Assembly (NCBI GenBank): GCA_022736595.1
Contig: DZDC01000007.1
Location: 1 to 34,028, forward strand
Direction of reading: 5' to 3'
DNA length: 34,028 bases
Origin: Draconibacterium orientale
GTDB lineage: Bacteria; Bacteroidota; Bacteroidia; Bacteroidales; UBA1556
The number at the start of each line of letters is the position of its first letter. Position 1 is the first letter of the stretch. Both the position numbers and the translations under genes were made by a program. Below are positions 33,120-34,028 of this stretch, piece after piece. The notes beneath the pieces were generated by a model. That model saw nothing but the letters and a program-made list of their open reading frames with translations, was not told the origin of the DNA and made no database searches.

Positions 33120-34028
33120 TTATTCAAAAATAATTCTTTTTTTAGATTCATCGATGGTATAATTTGAGAATTCATTAAGAACATCGGTACCTAAAACCAC
33201 TGCATCGGTTTGACCGTGGGTACAGATTCCATAAATATCGTAAACGGTTTTGTTTCCAATTCTCATGCGTTGAATCAAGAAACGCTCGCCATCTTTAACG
33301 GTTCCATCTTCGGTGAATGCGGCTTCGGCATTGTCGAAATTAGCCACTGTAAGTTTGTGTTGGCGAATCATGCCCATAATAGCATCCAAGGAAACTTTAG
33401 GTTCAGACACAGCTCCATCAAACCAGAAGTTGTAGGTATTGCCATTGATAATACATTTGGCAATGATTTTAGGTCCATCCATGGTAATGGGAATAAACTT
33501 TTCGTCAGGATTAACGGCAATTTTGATACTGTCGCGTTTTAGGCTATCGTTAGAATTTTTAGGTACATAATCGTCGCGAAGAATACGGAATTCGGTACGA
33601 CGGTTGAGCTGATTTGCTGCTTTTTGCTCTTTGTCGCTACGCAAAGCGGTGATATAAGCTTCTGTAAGCACGGTACCAGAAGGGAAGTTTACCCCTTTAT
33701 ATTCGCCAGAGGTAAAGGCATACCCTTTTTTAAGGGTACGAGGTTGATTTTCGCCATATCCTTTGGGTTCCATACGTTCAATTTCAATACCTTTAGTAGC
33801 AAGGTAATCTACTACTTCTTTAGCTCTTTTATAACTAAGAATATCATTTTTATCGCTTGCATCTTGATAATCGGTATGTGATGCCAACTCGATAACAATG
33901 GTAGGATTGTTTTTCATGGTTAGGATCAAACCATTCAAGCTATCTTGGTACTGTGGCAAAAGGTTCCACTTCGCTAGATCGTAACGAATTTCGGGTAATG
34001 GAATGGGTTCTGGAGGTATTGGGCTTAA
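33120..34028 (-). CDS. OmpA-family protein with C-terminal retropepsin-like domain (partial at right edge)
   Basis: The frame stays open to base 34028, so the ORF-track start at the TTG at 33959 is an artefact and the true N terminus lies outside the window. At least 302 residues are present. The OmpA C-terminal domain, which binds peptidoglycan in the family, spans about residues 12-150 (PEIRYDLAKWNLLPQYQDSL, ELASHTDYQDASDKND, YKRAKEVVDYL, GYGENQP, NRRTEFRI). A linker follows, then a domain resembling clan AA aspartic proteases. Evidence is INGNTYNFWFDGAV with the putative catalytic Asp, AAFTEDGTV, MRIGNKTV, VVLGTDVLNEFSNYTID and a final hydrophobic strand. The usual D-T/S-G-A is DGAV here. 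A terminator follows. Confidence 0.8.
   Translation of the reverse strand, partial: LSPIPPEPIPLPEIRYDLAKWNLLPQYQDSLNGLILTMKNNPTIVIELASHTDYQDASDKNDILSYKRAKEVVDYLATKGIEIERMEPKGYGENQPRTLKKGYAFTSGEYKGVNFPSGTVLTEAYITALRSDKEQKAANQLNRRTEFRILRDDYVPKNSNDSLKRDSIKIAVNPDEKFIPITMDGPKIIAKCIINGNTYNFWFDGAVSEPKVSLDAIMGMIRQHKLTVANFDNAEAAFTEDGTVKDGERFLIQRMRIGNKTVYDIYGICTHGQTDAVVLGTDVLNEFSNYTIDESKKRIIFE

Overview
This is a continuous stretch of chromosome from a member of the Bacteroidota. The evidence is the low GC content, the -7 elements of the TAnnTTTG type in front of several genes, and the gene families present: a carboxypeptidase-regulatory plus TonB receptor, a DUF4831 lipoprotein, a Reg_prop/Y_Y_Y sensor and Bacteroidota-style SRAP, PurM and OmpA proteins. 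I cannot fix the genus. I see no tRNA, rRNA, CRISPR array, insertion sequence or phage gene. Most of the window is housekeeping or core-metabolism DNA, with three accessory islands of interest.

Layout. (1) 1-2.1 kb: a terminator from an unseen upstream gene, then a long-chain acyl-CoA synthetase on the plus strand. (2) 2.1-5.3 kb, minus strand: a TonB-dependent receptor followed by a SRAP-family protein. (3) 5.3-10.2 kb, minus strand: a four-gene signalling cassette. It encodes a periplasmic propeller sensor with a cytoplasmic PP2C/SpoIIE phosphatase, a SiaB-like kinase, a SiaC-like (DUF1987) phosphoprotein and a coiled-coil membrane protein. It resembles the Pseudomonas SiaABC switch, but the diguanylate cyclase SiaD is absent and the coiled-coil protein takes its place. 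(4) 10.2-12.6 kb: an exported TPR protein with a C-terminal caspase-like domain, in its own transcription unit. (5) 12.7-16.2 kb, minus strand: rplM-rpsI-rpsB-tsf, then a terminator, a promoter and pyrH. Two non-coding leaders here (before rplM and before rpsB) look regulatory. (6) 16.5-20.2 kb: typA, a TerB-like protein and a DUF4831 lipoprotein. (7) 20.2-25.9 kb, minus strand: a Tat-exported iron-sulfur lipoprotein, an NrfD-type membrane quinol protein, a membrane-anchored cytochrome c, and a copper P-type ATPase of the CcoI/FixI type. Together these look like a small quinol-to-cytochrome c electron-transfer module linked to oxidase copper supply. (8) 26-29.6 kb: a SlyD-type prolyl isomerase, a divergent M23 peptidase lipoprotein and saccharopine dehydrogenase. 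(9) 29.8-33.0 kb, minus strand: a purM-prfA-pyrF operon. (10) Right edge: an OmpA-domain protein, cut by the window, that carries a retropepsin-like domain at its C terminus.

The observations most worth following are the SiaABC-like cassette without SiaD, the iron-sulfur subunit with one cysteine replaced in each of two cluster motifs (Ala and Ser), the NrfD module without a catalytic molybdenum subunit, and the OmpA/retropepsin-like fusion with an altered active-site motif. Several starts in the ORF track were corrected: rpsB, purM, the M23 peptidase and the OmpA gene.
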